Source: Breznakiella homolactica
GTDB taxonomy: Bacteria; Spirochaetota; Spirochaetia; Treponematales; Breznakiellaceae
Direction of reading: 5' to 3'
Assembly (NCBI RefSeq): GCF_016616095.2
Contig: NZ_CP067089.2
Coordinates: forward strand, 2,790,001 to 2,854,000
DNA length: 64,000 nt
The position numbers and the translations under genes were made by a program. Shown here piece by piece: positions 25,586-34,964 of this stretch (its first letter is position 1; each line of letters begins with the position of its first letter). Under the pieces are notes generated by a model. That model was not told the origin of the DNA, made no database searches, and saw only the letters and a program-made list of their open reading frames with translations.

Positions 25586-25689
25586 AACTATACGATACCG
25601 GTTCCTCGGCTTTGCCGCAACACCTATGCCGAATCACCCCTAAGACTTTTTCCGCGTGTGGCAGGACAGTCGCAGATATACCGGGAAGC

Positions 25690-25807
25690 GGCACAGACGT
25701 ATGGTGTGAATAGATTCTGCGGTGTATCGGCTGGAAAAAAAATATCCCTGCGGGTATTTCTTTCCATCAGACGGCCCCCAAGAGCAGCAGCTCCATACGT
25801 CTGTGCC
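25690..25807. repeat. Nested palindromic element PE4 (second subtype)
   Basis: Perfect 15-bp terminal arms GGCACAGACGTATGG and CCATACGTCTGTGCC enclose a hairpin GGAAAAAAAATATCC..GGGTATTTCTTTCC and ACGGCCCCCAAG. The arms correspond to GCACAGAAGCATGG of PE6/PE10 with two substitutions on each side that keep pairing. It fills the 321-bp gap between apbE and the PilZ gene; nothing else is seen there. Confidence 0.8.
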
Positions 25808-25870
25808 AAGTACACTTTATATTGCCGCTGTTCTGTCCGGCGTTCATACCGGAGAAAAACAGTAATCTTC

Positions 25871-25899
25871 TTGTTTTCCGCGGTCCGATGAGTTATGAT
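25871..25899 (+). promoter_or_regulatory. PilZ gene promoter, leaderless type
   Basis: TTGTTT, a 17-bp spacer and TATGAT lie seven bases before ATG 25907. The upstream in-frame ATG at 25895 falls inside the -10 hexamer, so it cannot be the start for this transcript. No ribosome-binding site is present. Confidence 0.65.
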
Positions 25900-25906
25900 A
25901 ATTTCT

Positions 25907-26683
25907 ATGGAAGCCGGGAACAATTCACAGGATATATTCGGGAAAAAAATATTTTTTCTGTATCCTTCATCTTTGGTTCAGAATGAAATCGTCGGGGAAC
26001 TTATTCAGCAGGAATTTGAAATATACTGCACCAGGGAGCACAAAAACCTCCGCCGGGCCCTCAAGAAGTACCCTAATTCCATTCTGTTTATCAATATCGA
26101 CGATGGTATGCCCGAAAAGGAATGGGAAACCTATATCCGGGGACTCCTGGGGTCTTCGGAAATCACCAATTTGAAAATAGGAATACTCACGTCCTCCGGA
26201 AATGAAGCCATTCACCGGAAATACGTAAATTCCGTAAAGGTGCACTGCGGGGTAATTCCCATCAAGTCCAACGTAACCAACGCCACAAAACTCATTTTTG
26301 ATACCCTTCAGACCTGTGAGGCAAAGGGCCGGCGGAAATATATCCGGGCAACTACGGAAAATGAGACCATGACCACCATAAACATTCCCCATGACGGGAG
26401 CTACATCAACGGAACAATCCGGGATATCAGCGCCGTGGGGCTGTCATGTTCCTTCCAGGAAGATCCGAATCTGGAGAAAAATTCCTATTTCCAGGATATA
26501 CAGCTTAAACTCCAGAGCATGCTCCTCAAGGTTGAGGGCATTGTTTTCGGGTCCCGGATGGAAGGCATGGCCAAGGTATACGTCATCCTCTTTACACAGA
26601 AGATCGATCCCGATGTCAGGATGAAGATCCGCAAATATATCCAGTCAAACCTTCAGTCCAAAATGGATCTTGAACTGCGGTAA
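25907..26683 (+). CDS. PilZ domain protein with receiver-like N-terminus
   Basis: Probable cyclic-di-GMP effector. The 258 aa protein has an N-terminal alpha/beta domain (about 10-130) that resembles a response-regulator receiver but without an obvious phosphorylation triad. The PilZ domain (about 138-250) holds the two ligand motifs: RRKYIR (RxxxR type) and DISAVGLSC (DxSxxG). In treponemes PilZ proteins affect motility and virulence; the target of this one is unknown. It is encoded 38 bp before the aldo-keto reductase gene on the same strand. Confidence 0.88.
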   Translation: MEAGNNSQDIFGKKIFFLYPSSLVQNEIVGELIQQEFEIYCTREHKNLRRALKKYPNSILFINIDDGMPEKEWETYIRGLLGSSEITNLKIGILTSSGNEAIHRKYVNSVKVHCGVIPIKSNVTNATKLIFDTLQTCEAKGRRKYIRATTENETMTTINIPHDGSYINGTIRDISAVGLSCSFQEDPNLEKNSYFQDIQLKLQSMLLKVEGIVFGSRMEGMAKVYVILFTQKIDPDVRMKIRKYIQSNLQSKMDLELR

Positions 26684-26721
26684 GAACCGGATTTCCGCGG
26701 AGCCGGTCCGAAAGGAATTGT

Positions 26722-27723
26722 ATGCCTTATATTGCAGATAAAAACCGATACACCACCATGACGTTCCGGCGGTGCGGCCGTTCCGGCATCCGGCTTCCCC
26801 TTGTCTCATTGGGGCTCTGGCAGAATTTCGGCGGGGAAGGAACCTACGAAAACGCCCGCGCCATGGCGCGGACCGCCTTTGACCTGGGAGTAACCCATTT
26901 CGACCTGGCCAACAACTACGGGCCGCCCCCGGGATCCGCGGAGGAAGCCTTTGGCCGTATACTCAGGGATGACCTGCGCCCCTACCGGAACGAGCTGATT
27001 ATTTCAACAAAAGCGGGATTTACCATGTGGGAAGGACCCTACGGCGACTGGGGGTCACGGAAATACCTTTCAGCAAGTCTGGACGACAGCCTCCGGCGGA
27101 TGGGCCTCGACTATGTGGATATTTTTTATTCCCACCGCCCCGATCCCGAAACGCCTTTGGAGGAAACCATGGGGGCCCTTGCCCAGGCTGTCCGGTCGGG
27201 AAAAGCTCTGTACGCGGGGATCTCGAATTACCCGGCGGATACCGCCCGCAGGGCCGCGGTGATTCTCAGGGAAATGGGGACACCCTGTCTCATCCACCAG
27301 CCCCGGTACCATATGTTTGAGAGAACCATCGAGAAAGGCCTTCTGGATGTCTGCGCCGAAGAGGGCATCGGTATTATGGCGTATATGCCCCTTGCCCAGG
27401 GGCTTCTCACCAATAAATATCTCCATGGCATACCCGCCGATTCCCGGGCTTCCGCGGGAAGGACCTCTTTAAAAACCGATTCGATAACCGGAGAAACCCT
27501 CGAAAAAATCCGGGCGCTGCAGCAGCTTGCCCTTGAACGGGGCCAGAGCCTCGCGCAGATGGCCATAGCGTGGACCCTCCGGGATGAACGGGTCAGCAGT
27601 TCCCTGATCGGAGCGAGCCGGCCGGAACAGATCACCGAAAACATCGCGGCCATAGCAAAGCTGGACTTTTCGGCGGAAGAGCTTGGGGAGATCGACAGGA
27701 TTCTCGGGTCCGAGGGGAAATAA
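26722..27723 (+). CDS. Aldo-keto reductase, YghZ/Kv-beta group
   Basis: NADPH-dependent oxidoreductase of the AKR12/14 branch; E. coli YghZ reduces L-glyceraldehyde 3-phosphate and methylglyoxal. The 333 aa protein has the catalytic tetrad regions: HFDLANNYGPPPGSAEE (Asp, Tyr), STKAGFTMW (Lys) and YSHRPDPETP (His). The nucleotide motif SSLIGASRPEQITENIAAI is near the C-terminus. Length matches the family. It follows the PilZ gene and ends in a strong terminator. Substrate is unproven. Confidence 0.93.
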   Translation: MPYIADKNRYTTMTFRRCGRSGIRLPLVSLGLWQNFGGEGTYENARAMARTAFDLGVTHFDLANNYGPPPGSAEEAFGRILRDDLRPYRNELIISTKAGFTMWEGPYGDWGSRKYLSASLDDSLRRMGLDYVDIFYSHRPDPETPLEETMGALAQAVRSGKALYAGISNYPADTARRAAVILREMGTPCLIHQPRYHMFERTIEKGLLDVCAEEGIGIMAYMPLAQGLLTNKYLHGIPADSRASAGRTSLKTDSITGETLEKIRALQQLALERGQSLAQMAIAWTLRDERVSSSLIGASRPEQITENIAAIAKLDFSAEELGEIDRILGSEGK

Positions 27724-27752
27724 AAAAAGCCGCCCGAAGGCGGCCTTTTTTT
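27722..27752. terminator. Bidirectional intrinsic terminator
   Basis: AAAAAAAGCCGCC-CGAA-GGCGGCCTTTTTTT has a 7-bp GC stem flanked by A7 and T7. It serves the aldo-keto reductase gene on the plus strand and the efflux operon arriving on the minus strand. Confidence 0.93.
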
Positions 27753-27759
27753 ATTTCAT

Positions 27760-28035
27760 TTAATCCAATCCGAACATCTTGATTCCCTCATCGGGGAAAC
27801 GTTCCTTAACTTTGGCGAGGGCATCATGGATCATCCGGGCTTCATCTTCGTCGCACCAGATCACCAAGGTAAAATTCTCCTCGGGCCATACGGAATCCCC
27901 CATTTTGGGTCCGGAACGGCCGACGCCGTGTACGCTGTTGTACTTCGTATAATACTTTCCCACGCCGGCATCAAGAAACGCCTCAAGGATATTCTCCTCC
28001 ACGGAGTTGTTCGCCATGATTTCTATCCGCTTCAT
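27760..28035 (-). CDS. PII-like RND transporter-associated protein (PG0541-like)
   Basis: A 91 aa protein with the small ferredoxin-like alpha/beta fold of PII-type proteins (MKRIEIMANNSVEENILEAF; YYTKYNSVHGVG; FTLVIWCDEDEARMIHDALAKVKERFP). Members of this group are encoded next to RND efflux genes in Bacteroidetes and spirochaetes. Its start overlaps the stop of the RND gene by four bases, so it is translationally coupled and last in the operon. It may sense a ligand or metal and modulate the pump; this is inference from fold and position. Confidence 0.82.
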   Translation of the reverse strand: MKRIEIMANNSVEENILEAFLDAGVGKYYTKYNSVHGVGRSGPKMGDSVWPEENFTLVIWCDEDEARMIHDALAKVKERFPDEGIKMFGLD

Positions 28036-31000
28036 TTTTCAGCCTCCCGGGCCTGTTTTTTTGTTATACCCGCGGCGATGCGCTGGCGCCGGGCTTCCGC
28101 CTTGGCGCGGCGCTCATCGGAGCGTTTGTTCATGATCGCGTAGATCGCGGGCATCAGGAAGAGGGTCATCAGGGTTCCGAAGGACAAGCCCCCCAGAACG
28201 GTTTTCCCGATGGGCGCCACCAACTCCGACCCTTCACCGGGGAAGAATGCCATGGGGAGCAGACCGAGTACGGTGGTCAGGGTTGTCATGAGAATAGGCC
28301 GGAGCCGGTTTCCCGCGGCTTCCACACAGGCGTCATGGAGATTCATCCCCCGTTTGCGGAGCAGGTTGGTGTAGTCCACAAGGACGATACCGTTATTTAC
28401 GATAACCCCTACCAGAACGAGAAGCCCTACCGCGGTCAGAATATTGAAGGTATCGCCGGTGACCAGATAGATGGCCACGATACCAATTACCGACAGCGGT
28501 ATGGTAAAGAGAATAATAAACGGATCCTTGAAGGATTCGAAGAGACTGGCCATGACCCCGAATACCAGGAGCACCGCCACCGCCATGATGAGCACGAGAC
28601 GCTGCAGATACTTCATCAGGTCGGCGTAGTCGCCGGCGTATTCGATGATAACATCATCCTCAGCGGGAATCTCAGAGGCAATAAGGTTACGGACCTTTTC
28701 CTCTACCTCATTCAGCTTGGCCTTGGGCACCGTACCGGCGGTAACGTGGATAACCCGGCTCTGGTTTTCCCGGTTGATATCGATAGGTCCGGTTCCCAGA
28801 GAGTAGGACGCGAAATTCGACAGGGGAACCCGTCCCGCCGCGGGACTCATGACAAAAATATGGTCCAGATCAGGGAGGGAACTCCGGTCAGCCTCCGCGA
28901 GAATGACGACCACATCGTAGTCATTGCCGCTGGTTTTATACTTGGTTGCCGTGATTCCGTCCACCGCCGCCTTGATTTCATTCCCCACGGTGTAGGTGTT
29001 GAGCCCCAGAGCGTACATCCGCTCCCGGTCAATCACAAGCTCAACCTGGGGAAGCCCGTCATTGAGATCCACCGTGGGTTCGGTAACCTCCGGCAGCCGC
29101 TCCCGAAGGAGGTCGGCAATCCGGTCGGCGATGACTTTGCCTTTGACGAGATCCTCGGTCCGGATAATAATATCGACGGGATTTCCTCCCATCATATTGC
29201 CGCCGCCGCTGCTGCTGAAGGAGAACGAAACCCCGGGGAACTCATTGAAGTGCTCTCTGAGTTTCGCTTTAATATCGTCCGCCGTATCGATCCGTTCATT
29301 GTAATCCAGCAGGTTGATCCGGAGGCTGCCCTTGTAGCTTGAGGATCCGCCGAAAAATCCTGAGTCACCGGCGCTCAATATCATCCGTTCGTACCCTTCC
29401 ACTTCCCGTTCCGCGATCACCTCAAGCTGCTTCATCACCGCTTCGGTCTCAGGCAGGGGCGTTCCCACGGGAAGGGACGCATTGATCGTAACCGAGTCCG
29501 CCTCCTGGCTGGGCATTAACACGAACCCGATTACCGGGATCAGGAAAAGGCTCCCAACAAAAAGGACAAGAATGATCCCAATCGTTATCAGTTTGTGCCT
29601 GAGCACCTTATCCACGGCGCGGCGGTAGGCATTATCCAGCCGCACAAAAAAGCGCTCAAAAACACCGTCAACCTTACCCAGAGAGCCCTTGAGGGGTTTC
29701 TGTTTGCGGGTCGTAACGGGGAGGTAATGGCTCGCCAGCACCGGAATGAGAATAATAGCTACCAGCAGGGATGTACCCAGGGAGATAACCACCGTAAAGG
29801 ACAGTCCGGCGAACATCTCGCCGACTATTTCAAGCAGGCCCTGGAACATAACCAGCGGCGCGAATACACAGATGGTGGTTAGGGTAGAAGCCACAATGGC
29901 GACTATCATTTCCTGGGTACCAAGCACCGCAGAAGCGTTCAGCTTGGCCCCTTTTTCGCGGTACCGGACGATGTTCTCCAATATAACGATGGAGTTGTCC
30001 ACAAGCATACCGACCCCCAGGGCAAGACCCGCCAGGGTCATAACGTTGAGGGTAAGTCCGGCGAAATACATAAACATCAGGGTAAAAAGCAGGGATACGG
30101 GAATGGTGATCCCGATGATCAGTGTCGGTTTGATTGACCGGAGGAAAATAAACAGGATAAGGACCGCCAGCAGCGCTCCCTGGATCGCGGAGGATGATAC
30201 CTGGTTGATCGAATTCTCGATAATATCAGTGGTGTTGAATATTTCGGTAATCTTGATATCCTGCGGAATTTCCCGGGCGATGCGGACCAGCCTCGTCCGA
30301 AGCTCATTGGCGGTCTGCACCGAGTTCTTGCCGCTCTGCTTCTGCACCAGGATCTGGACAGCGGGGGTGCCATTTACGTAAACGGTGTTTTCTTCATCTT
30401 TGTATCCCTCGAATACGTCCGCGATATCCCGGAGCCGGATAGTACGGGACGGTTCAACCTGTCCGTTTACCAGACCGCCGCCCTTGTAGGCGATTACCGT
30501 TGACCGTATCTCATCCAGGGAGGTGTACTCGCCCATGGTGGTCAGAATGTATGAGAGTCCCTGTTCGGTTATGGACCCCGCCGCGACCTGGGTATTCTGG
30601 GTAGCCAGCATGGACTGGATCTGGGTTACCGTAAGGTCGTACGCCTCGAGCCGGCTCTGGGGGATTTCAACCCGGATGATCTTTTCCCGTCCGCCGGCCA
30701 CCATTCCCATGGCGACCCCGGGAACCTGTTCTATCCGGGGAAGAATCGTATCTTCGGCGATTTCCCGGAGCTCCTCCGGTGACCGGTTGCCCGTCACCAT
30801 CAGCCCCATGATCGGAATCATGGAAGGGTCAAACTTGAAGATCATGGGTGTGTCCGACCCGGTGGGCAGGTACCGTTTGACCATGTCCAGGTTGTCCCGG
30901 ACGGAGTTTGAGGCGTCAGCCAGATCCGTCCCGTAGGAGAATTCCATCATGACCACACTCGATCCTTTGGACGACGATGACGTCATTTTCTCCAGACTCG

Positions 31001-31223
31001 AAACATTCGAGAGGACCCCCTCCAAAAGGCGGGTCACCGAGCGCTCAACCTCTTCGGGTCCGGCGCCGGTATAAGTGGTCATAACCACGAGAATCGGCAT
31101 ATCGATTTCGGGGTACAGGTCTATGGGGAGGTTAAACGCCGCAAACAGACCCAGCATTATAAGAATGACAAAGATTATAAAAATCGTTGTCGGTCGGGAA
31201 ACTGCGGTTTTTGCAAAACTCAT
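28032..31223 (-). CDS. RND efflux pump inner-membrane subunit
   Basis: Proton-driven HAE-type exporter of the AcrB/MexB superfamily, 1063 aa (typical 1030-1070). Twelve membrane segments are placed as expected: one at the N-terminus, then clusters at about 340-540 and 860-1030. Large periplasmic loops lie between them. The TM4 region carries GMLVDNSIVILENI, with the Asp of the proton relay, and the second half GVIVNNGIVLVDY. Substrates cannot be predicted, though the partner genes indicate a full tripartite pump. The start (ATG 31223) lies 14 bp after the adaptor gene. Confidence 0.96.
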   Translation of the reverse strand: MSFAKTAVSRPTTIFIIFVILIMLGLFAAFNLPIDLYPEIDMPILVVMTTYTGAGPEEVERSVTRLLEGVLSNVSSLEKMTSSSSKGSSVVMMEFSYGTDLADASNSVRDNLDMVKRYLPTGSDTPMIFKFDPSMIPIMGLMVTGNRSPEELREIAEDTILPRIEQVPGVAMGMVAGGREKIIRVEIPQSRLEAYDLTVTQIQSMLATQNTQVAAGSITEQGLSYILTTMGEYTSLDEIRSTVIAYKGGGLVNGQVEPSRTIRLRDIADVFEGYKDEENTVYVNGTPAVQILVQKQSGKNSVQTANELRTRLVRIAREIPQDIKITEIFNTTDIIENSINQVSSSAIQGALLAVLILFIFLRSIKPTLIIGITIPVSLLFTLMFMYFAGLTLNVMTLAGLALGVGMLVDNSIVILENIVRYREKGAKLNASAVLGTQEMIVAIVASTLTTICVFAPLVMFQGLLEIVGEMFAGLSFTVVISLGTSLLVAIILIPVLASHYLPVTTRKQKPLKGSLGKVDGVFERFFVRLDNAYRRAVDKVLRHKLITIGIILVLFVGSLFLIPVIGFVLMPSQEADSVTINASLPVGTPLPETEAVMKQLEVIAEREVEGYERMILSAGDSGFFGGSSSYKGSLRINLLDYNERIDTADDIKAKLREHFNEFPGVSFSFSSSGGGNMMGGNPVDIIIRTEDLVKGKVIADRIADLLRERLPEVTEPTVDLNDGLPQVELVIDRERMYALGLNTYTVGNEIKAAVDGITATKYKTSGNDYDVVVILAEADRSSLPDLDHIFVMSPAAGRVPLSNFASYSLGTGPIDINRENQSRVIHVTAGTVPKAKLNEVEEKVRNLIASEIPAEDDVIIEYAGDYADLMKYLQRLVLIMAVAVLLVFGVMASLFESFKDPFIILFTIPLSVIGIVAIYLVTGDTFNILTAVGLLVLVGVIVNNGIVLVDYTNLLRKRGMNLHDACVEAAGNRLRPILMTTLTTVLGLLPMAFFPGEGSELVAPIGKTVLGGLSFGTLMTLFLMPAIYAIMNKRSDERRAKAEARRQRIAAGITKKQAREAEK

Positions 31224-31237
31224 TAATTAATCCTGCC

Positions 31238-32191
31238 TTAGTTTGTTGCGCTCAGCGGAGCGGTGTGTTCTACCACATTGACCCGGACTCCGTCTTCCAG
31301 AAGGCTCTGCCCTCTGACAACGATCTCGTCTTCCGCGTTGAGCCCCTGCTGAACCTCAAGCACCCCGTCAATCAGAATCCCCGGGGTAACAACCTTCCGC
31401 CGCACGATTTTAAAGGCGGGGTCAGAGGGATCAGGCTCAACGGTAAATACGTAATTCTCACCGAAGCGCTGGACCATCGCGGTGGATGGAATTTTTACGA
31501 TATTGTCTTTCTGCTCGGTAATGATCCGCACCTTGGTGAACATGCCGGCCTTGAGTTTCGATCCGGGATTTTCCACATTTACCCGGACCTCCATGGTCCG
31601 TGACGCGGGATCAACCACCGGACTGATTTCGCTGATAGATCCCCGGAATGATTCCCCGGGATACGCGTCCAGGGTGATCACCGCCGGCAGACCCAGGGCC
31701 ATCTTTGAGATAAAGCGTTCAGCCACAAAGAGTTTTATCTCCAGGGCGCCGCCGCCGGATACCCGGGCAATCGGGGTTGCCTGGGTGATGGTCATACCGA
31801 CCTGGGCCGGAAGCGAAACGATTGTACCGGCGATCGGTGATTTCGCGACGCCGGGAACGTATTTCATGCCCGGGCGGGAGGGGTCAACCACCGCGATGGG
31901 GGTGTCCTTCCAGACACGGTCCCCCACGGCAACGCGCAGCGCGGTAATCTTTCCCGCGGCGTCGGAAAACACATCCACCGTGGATCCCGCCACAATATCG
32001 CCGGACAGCATCAGGTAATCGCTGATCTGACCCTGCACTGCGGTGGTTGTGTTGACGGCAAATACGGGAACAGCCTCTTCGCCGCTTTTATCGCCCCCGG
32101 CCTGGGCGTTTTCGCCGCAGCCCGAAAGTACCAGTAAAATCACAACAGCAAAAGCTGAAAGCGCTAATCCATTGGGTTTCATTTTTTTCAT
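31238..32191 (-). CDS. RND periplasmic adaptor subunit, lipoprotein
   Basis: Membrane-fusion protein linking the RND pump to the outer-membrane channel. The 317 aa precursor has a lipobox VLSGC (Cys near 25). The lipoyl halves are at about 60-95 (GDIVAGSTVDVFSDAAGKI) and 110-145 (SPIAGTIVSLPAQVGMTI), followed by the beta-barrel (PGESFRGSISEISPVVDPASRTMEVRV). It lacks the long coiled-coil hairpin of AcrA, giving a short adaptor as in many spirochaetes. It sits between tolC-like and RND genes with gaps of 6 and 14 bp. Confidence 0.93.
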   Translation of the reverse strand: MKKMKPNGLALSAFAVVILLVLSGCGENAQAGGDKSGEEAVPVFAVNTTTAVQGQISDYLMLSGDIVAGSTVDVFSDAAGKITALRVAVGDRVWKDTPIAVVDPSRPGMKYVPGVAKSPIAGTIVSLPAQVGMTITQATPIARVSGGGALEIKLFVAERFISKMALGLPAVITLDAYPGESFRGSISEISPVVDPASRTMEVRVNVENPGSKLKAGMFTKVRIITEQKDNIVKIPSTAMVQRFGENYVFTVEPDPSDPAFKIVRRKVVTPGILIDGVLEVQQGLNAEDEIVVRGQSLLEDGVRVNVVEHTAPLSATN

Positions 32192-32197
32192 GATCCA

Positions 32198-33598
32198 TTA
32201 ACTCCTGGAAAGGGTGCCGAAGGGCACTCCCATGGCATATTCAAGGTCAATAAGACCCATTATGTAATTGTATTTTTCCTTAAGAACTTCCAGCCGGGCT
32301 TTCTGCTGTTCCAGCCCCGCGTTCTGGACTTCGAAATAATCGTTAAGCCCAGCCTCAAAGGCCTGTTCCGTCAGATCGTAGCTCTGTTTCGCCAGGTTTT
32401 CCGTCAGCTTGAGCGCCTCGATGTTTCCCCTGGATTTTTCAAGCTGAAGCACATAGCTGTAGATTTCAACTTCCGTGCCGCGGACAGCCTGGGCCAGGGA
32501 GATATTGAGGCTCCGGATGGTGTCATCCAGTTCCTTTACTCCCAGGGCTTCGGAGGTAAACGGCAGGAGACTGCTGAGCCGGTACGCCAGGGTAACCCGG
32601 AACATACCGCTGCTCTGCTTCCAGCCGTCGTCCATGAACCAGGAATCCGACAGGGGATCACCCTGGAAGGCCGGATCGGCGGTCCAGGCCAGGGAAAGAG
32701 TCGGGGTATACACCTGGAAAAAAGTCGCCTTTCTGCGGCTCTGGAGGAGCGTCAGGTTCTGTTTTAATTCCAGGATATCCGGCTTGTTTGAAGATGCTTT
32801 GGAAATAAGCTCTTCCGTGTTGAGCAATACGTAATCCAGTTCCTCGCCCGCGGGGATTAAATCTATTTCAGTCCCGTACGGAAGCCCCAGATTCATGGCG
32901 AAAGCCGCGATACTGGTTTTTATTCCGTTTTCCAGCTCATCCATGGCGGGTTTAAGGTTTTCCATGGCGACCCGGGCCTGGAGCAGGGTCAGCTCAGGGG
33001 CAAGACCGGCGTTGTAGTTGGCGTCCGCCATCTCTACCCGCCGCTGGGCGGTGGCGAGATTTTCATGCATCAGATCCAGGTTTTCCTGAAGCAGGAGAAT
33101 TTGGTAATAGGACTTGCGGACATCCCGTTCGAGCTGTGATTTCGCCTTTTCATAGGAAATAAGCCCTGATTCATAGTCCAGCCTGAGCATGCGCATGGCT
33201 TCGAAAAGTCCGAAGTTGATATTGAGGCCCACCGAGACGCTGCCGGATAATACCCACTGGGGAACTTCATAGGAATAGGGAACCACCGTCCCGGTCACGG
33301 GATCGATGCCTATGGTCATTCCGGTGGAGGGAGAATTAAGCCGGCCCAGGGTACCGCCGATATCCACCGTGGGAACCAGGGAATTCCAGGCGTACTTTGA
33401 TGTCCGTTTTTTTGTTTCCGTGGTAATCCGGGTGGATTCCAGGCCAAGGTTGTTTCTGATGGCCAGTTCGACCGCTTCATCAGGGGTCATCCGCTGGACT
33501 TCCTGGCCGTATACCGGAAAGGCGAACACGGAAAAGAGAAGTGCCAGCAGGGGCAGACGCGTCAGCCCCCTTCCGGCACCGCGGAGGGTTGTGGTCAT
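32198..33598 (-). CDS. TolC family outer-membrane protein
   Basis: Outer-membrane channel of the tripartite pump. The 466 aa precursor has a cleavable signal peptide (LPLLALLFSVFAFPVYGQ) and the internal duplication of TolC proteins: long amphipathic helices interrupted by short strands, e.g. AVELAIRNNLGLESTRI, EGLNDYFEVQNAGLEQQKARLEV cut to its core. The start at 33598 is set by AAGGAG eight bases upstream; the frame is open 27 codons further without a site. First structural gene after the TetR regulator. Confidence 0.92.
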   Translation of the reverse strand: MTTTLRGAGRGLTRLPLLALLFSVFAFPVYGQEVQRMTPDEAVELAIRNNLGLESTRITTETKKRTSKYAWNSLVPTVDIGGTLGRLNSPSTGMTIGIDPVTGTVVPYSYEVPQWVLSGSVSVGLNINFGLFEAMRMLRLDYESGLISYEKAKSQLERDVRKSYYQILLLQENLDLMHENLATAQRRVEMADANYNAGLAPELTLLQARVAMENLKPAMDELENGIKTSIAAFAMNLGLPYGTEIDLIPAGEELDYVLLNTEELISKASSNKPDILELKQNLTLLQSRRKATFFQVYTPTLSLAWTADPAFQGDPLSDSWFMDDGWKQSSGMFRVTLAYRLSSLLPFTSEALGVKELDDTIRSLNISLAQAVRGTEVEIYSYVLQLEKSRGNIEALKLTENLAKQSYDLTEQAFEAGLNDYFEVQNAGLEQQKARLEVLKEKYNYIMGLIDLEYAMGVPFGTLSRS

Positions 33599-33750
33599 AA
33601 TGAGACTCCTTGTAACTTGCTTTCCGGAACGTGGTTTGCCACCGAAGCCGAAAAGACAGTTCGCTGTAATGGCCCGCATATTGCGCGGCCGGATACGGCT
33701 TCTTGCCGTTTTATGTAAGTTCTTAGATTATAGCGCAAACATTTCACAAA

Positions 33751-34962
33751 TTACCATCCTTCCAGGCCTAAAACCATAAATTTGTATAGAATTCTGATAC
33801 TTTTATCAGGAATTTCAGAATAGTTTCTGCCTTTTTTGTCTTTCTGCATAAGCACGGTGACAATCAGAAAAAGCATCCATTGGGAAATCTTGTCCGAATA
33901 GGAAGCATCATAGGTATCCGGAATAGTGGTTCCGCTTCCTTTGGTTTGAAGCTGCGCGAAGATACGGTACATCTGCGGCGAAGCGTCGATTTCCACATCG
34001 ATCCGCTGAACGCGGATCCAGTCCAAGGCAACGAGAATTTCGGGACGTCTGCGGAGGTATTCCGCGATGGTAAACACCGCCAGGTACAGCTGCTCCGCAA
34101 TCACCGGAGAGCGGACCACCGCCGCTTCAATCCGGTTGGTTATGCGTTCCATTTCGGTAATAAAAAACCGGGAAAGCATATCCTTTTTGTTTTTAAAGTG
34201 AAAATAGAGGCCGCTTTTCGACCGCCCGGAACGGCGGGCGACCATATCCATGGAAGCGTGCCACGGGCCGGCTTCGGCCACCACCTGGGCGACAGCCGCT
34301 AAGAGACTGTCGTCTTCTTCTTCGAAACTGCTTTCACGGACAATCGCTTCGAGCCTGGAAAAATCAATGGTGTCTATTTCCCCTTTATTGAACCCCAGAC
34401 CGCTGGAAATTTTTACTTCCATGTCACGGATAATTTCATCTGATTCCCGGCGGTCCACCGCCCGCTCAGGGGTGCAGTTGGATTTATATCTGAGGCTGAT
34501 AATAAAGAAAGCCGTTACTCCCGCCAGATGTATAGCCGAAGGGTAAACGCCGGAACAGTTTTCCAGGGAATACAGCCGGGAAAAATCGATTCCCCGGGCG
34601 GTCATCTGTTCATTCATATTCCGGCAGGGATTGGTGTTCTCGTATATTTCCATCATGGTAAAACAGAAAGCGTCGGGATTGGCAAGATAGAATCCGGCAA
34701 TGCCCCGCACCATGGTAAGAACCCCGTCCACCATTGCTTCGGTTTGAAGGGCTTTTTCAAAAAAAGGCTTTATATAGGCGCTGTACCGGTTAAAAAAATT
34801 CTGGTACATGGCATCCAGAAGAGCGTCTTTGTTTTTAAAGTGGCGGTACAGCGCGGGTTTTGTAACACCGAGATGGTCGGCTACCTTGGAGAGACTTGTA
34901 TTCCTATAAAAGTCCTCCCCCCAAACGGTGAAGGCAGCATCAATAATATCTGTCTGCGTCAT
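33751..34962 (-). CDS. Double-TetR transcriptional regulator
   Basis: The 403 aa protein contains two TetR-type HTH domains in one chain. The first is at about residues 1-50 (TSLSKVADHLGVTKPALYRHFKNKDALLDAM). The second is at about 225-275 (HASMDMVARRSGRSKSGLYFHFKNKKDMLSRF). Each is followed by a helical segment resembling a TetR ligand domain, so it reads as a fused tandem of two full-length TetR units. It precedes the tolC-adaptor-RND genes on the same strand and faces a near-perfect 20-bp palindrome two bases upstream of its start. It is very likely an autorepressing regulator of the pump. Confidence 0.92.
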   Translation of the reverse strand: MTQTDIIDAAFTVWGEDFYRNTSLSKVADHLGVTKPALYRHFKNKDALLDAMYQNFFNRYSAYIKPFFEKALQTEAMVDGVLTMVRGIAGFYLANPDAFCFTMMEIYENTNPCRNMNEQMTARGIDFSRLYSLENCSGVYPSAIHLAGVTAFFIISLRYKSNCTPERAVDRRESDEIIRDMEVKISSGLGFNKGEIDTIDFSRLEAIVRESSFEEEDDSLLAAVAQVVAEAGPWHASMDMVARRSGRSKSGLYFHFKNKKDMLSRFFITEMERITNRIEAAVVRSPVIAEQLYLAVFTIAEYLRRRPEILVALDWIRVQRIDVEIDASPQMYRIFAQLQTKGSGTTIPDTYDASYSDKISQWMLFLIVTVLMQKDKKGRNYSEIPDKSIRILYKFMVLGLEGW

Positions 34963-34964
34963 AA

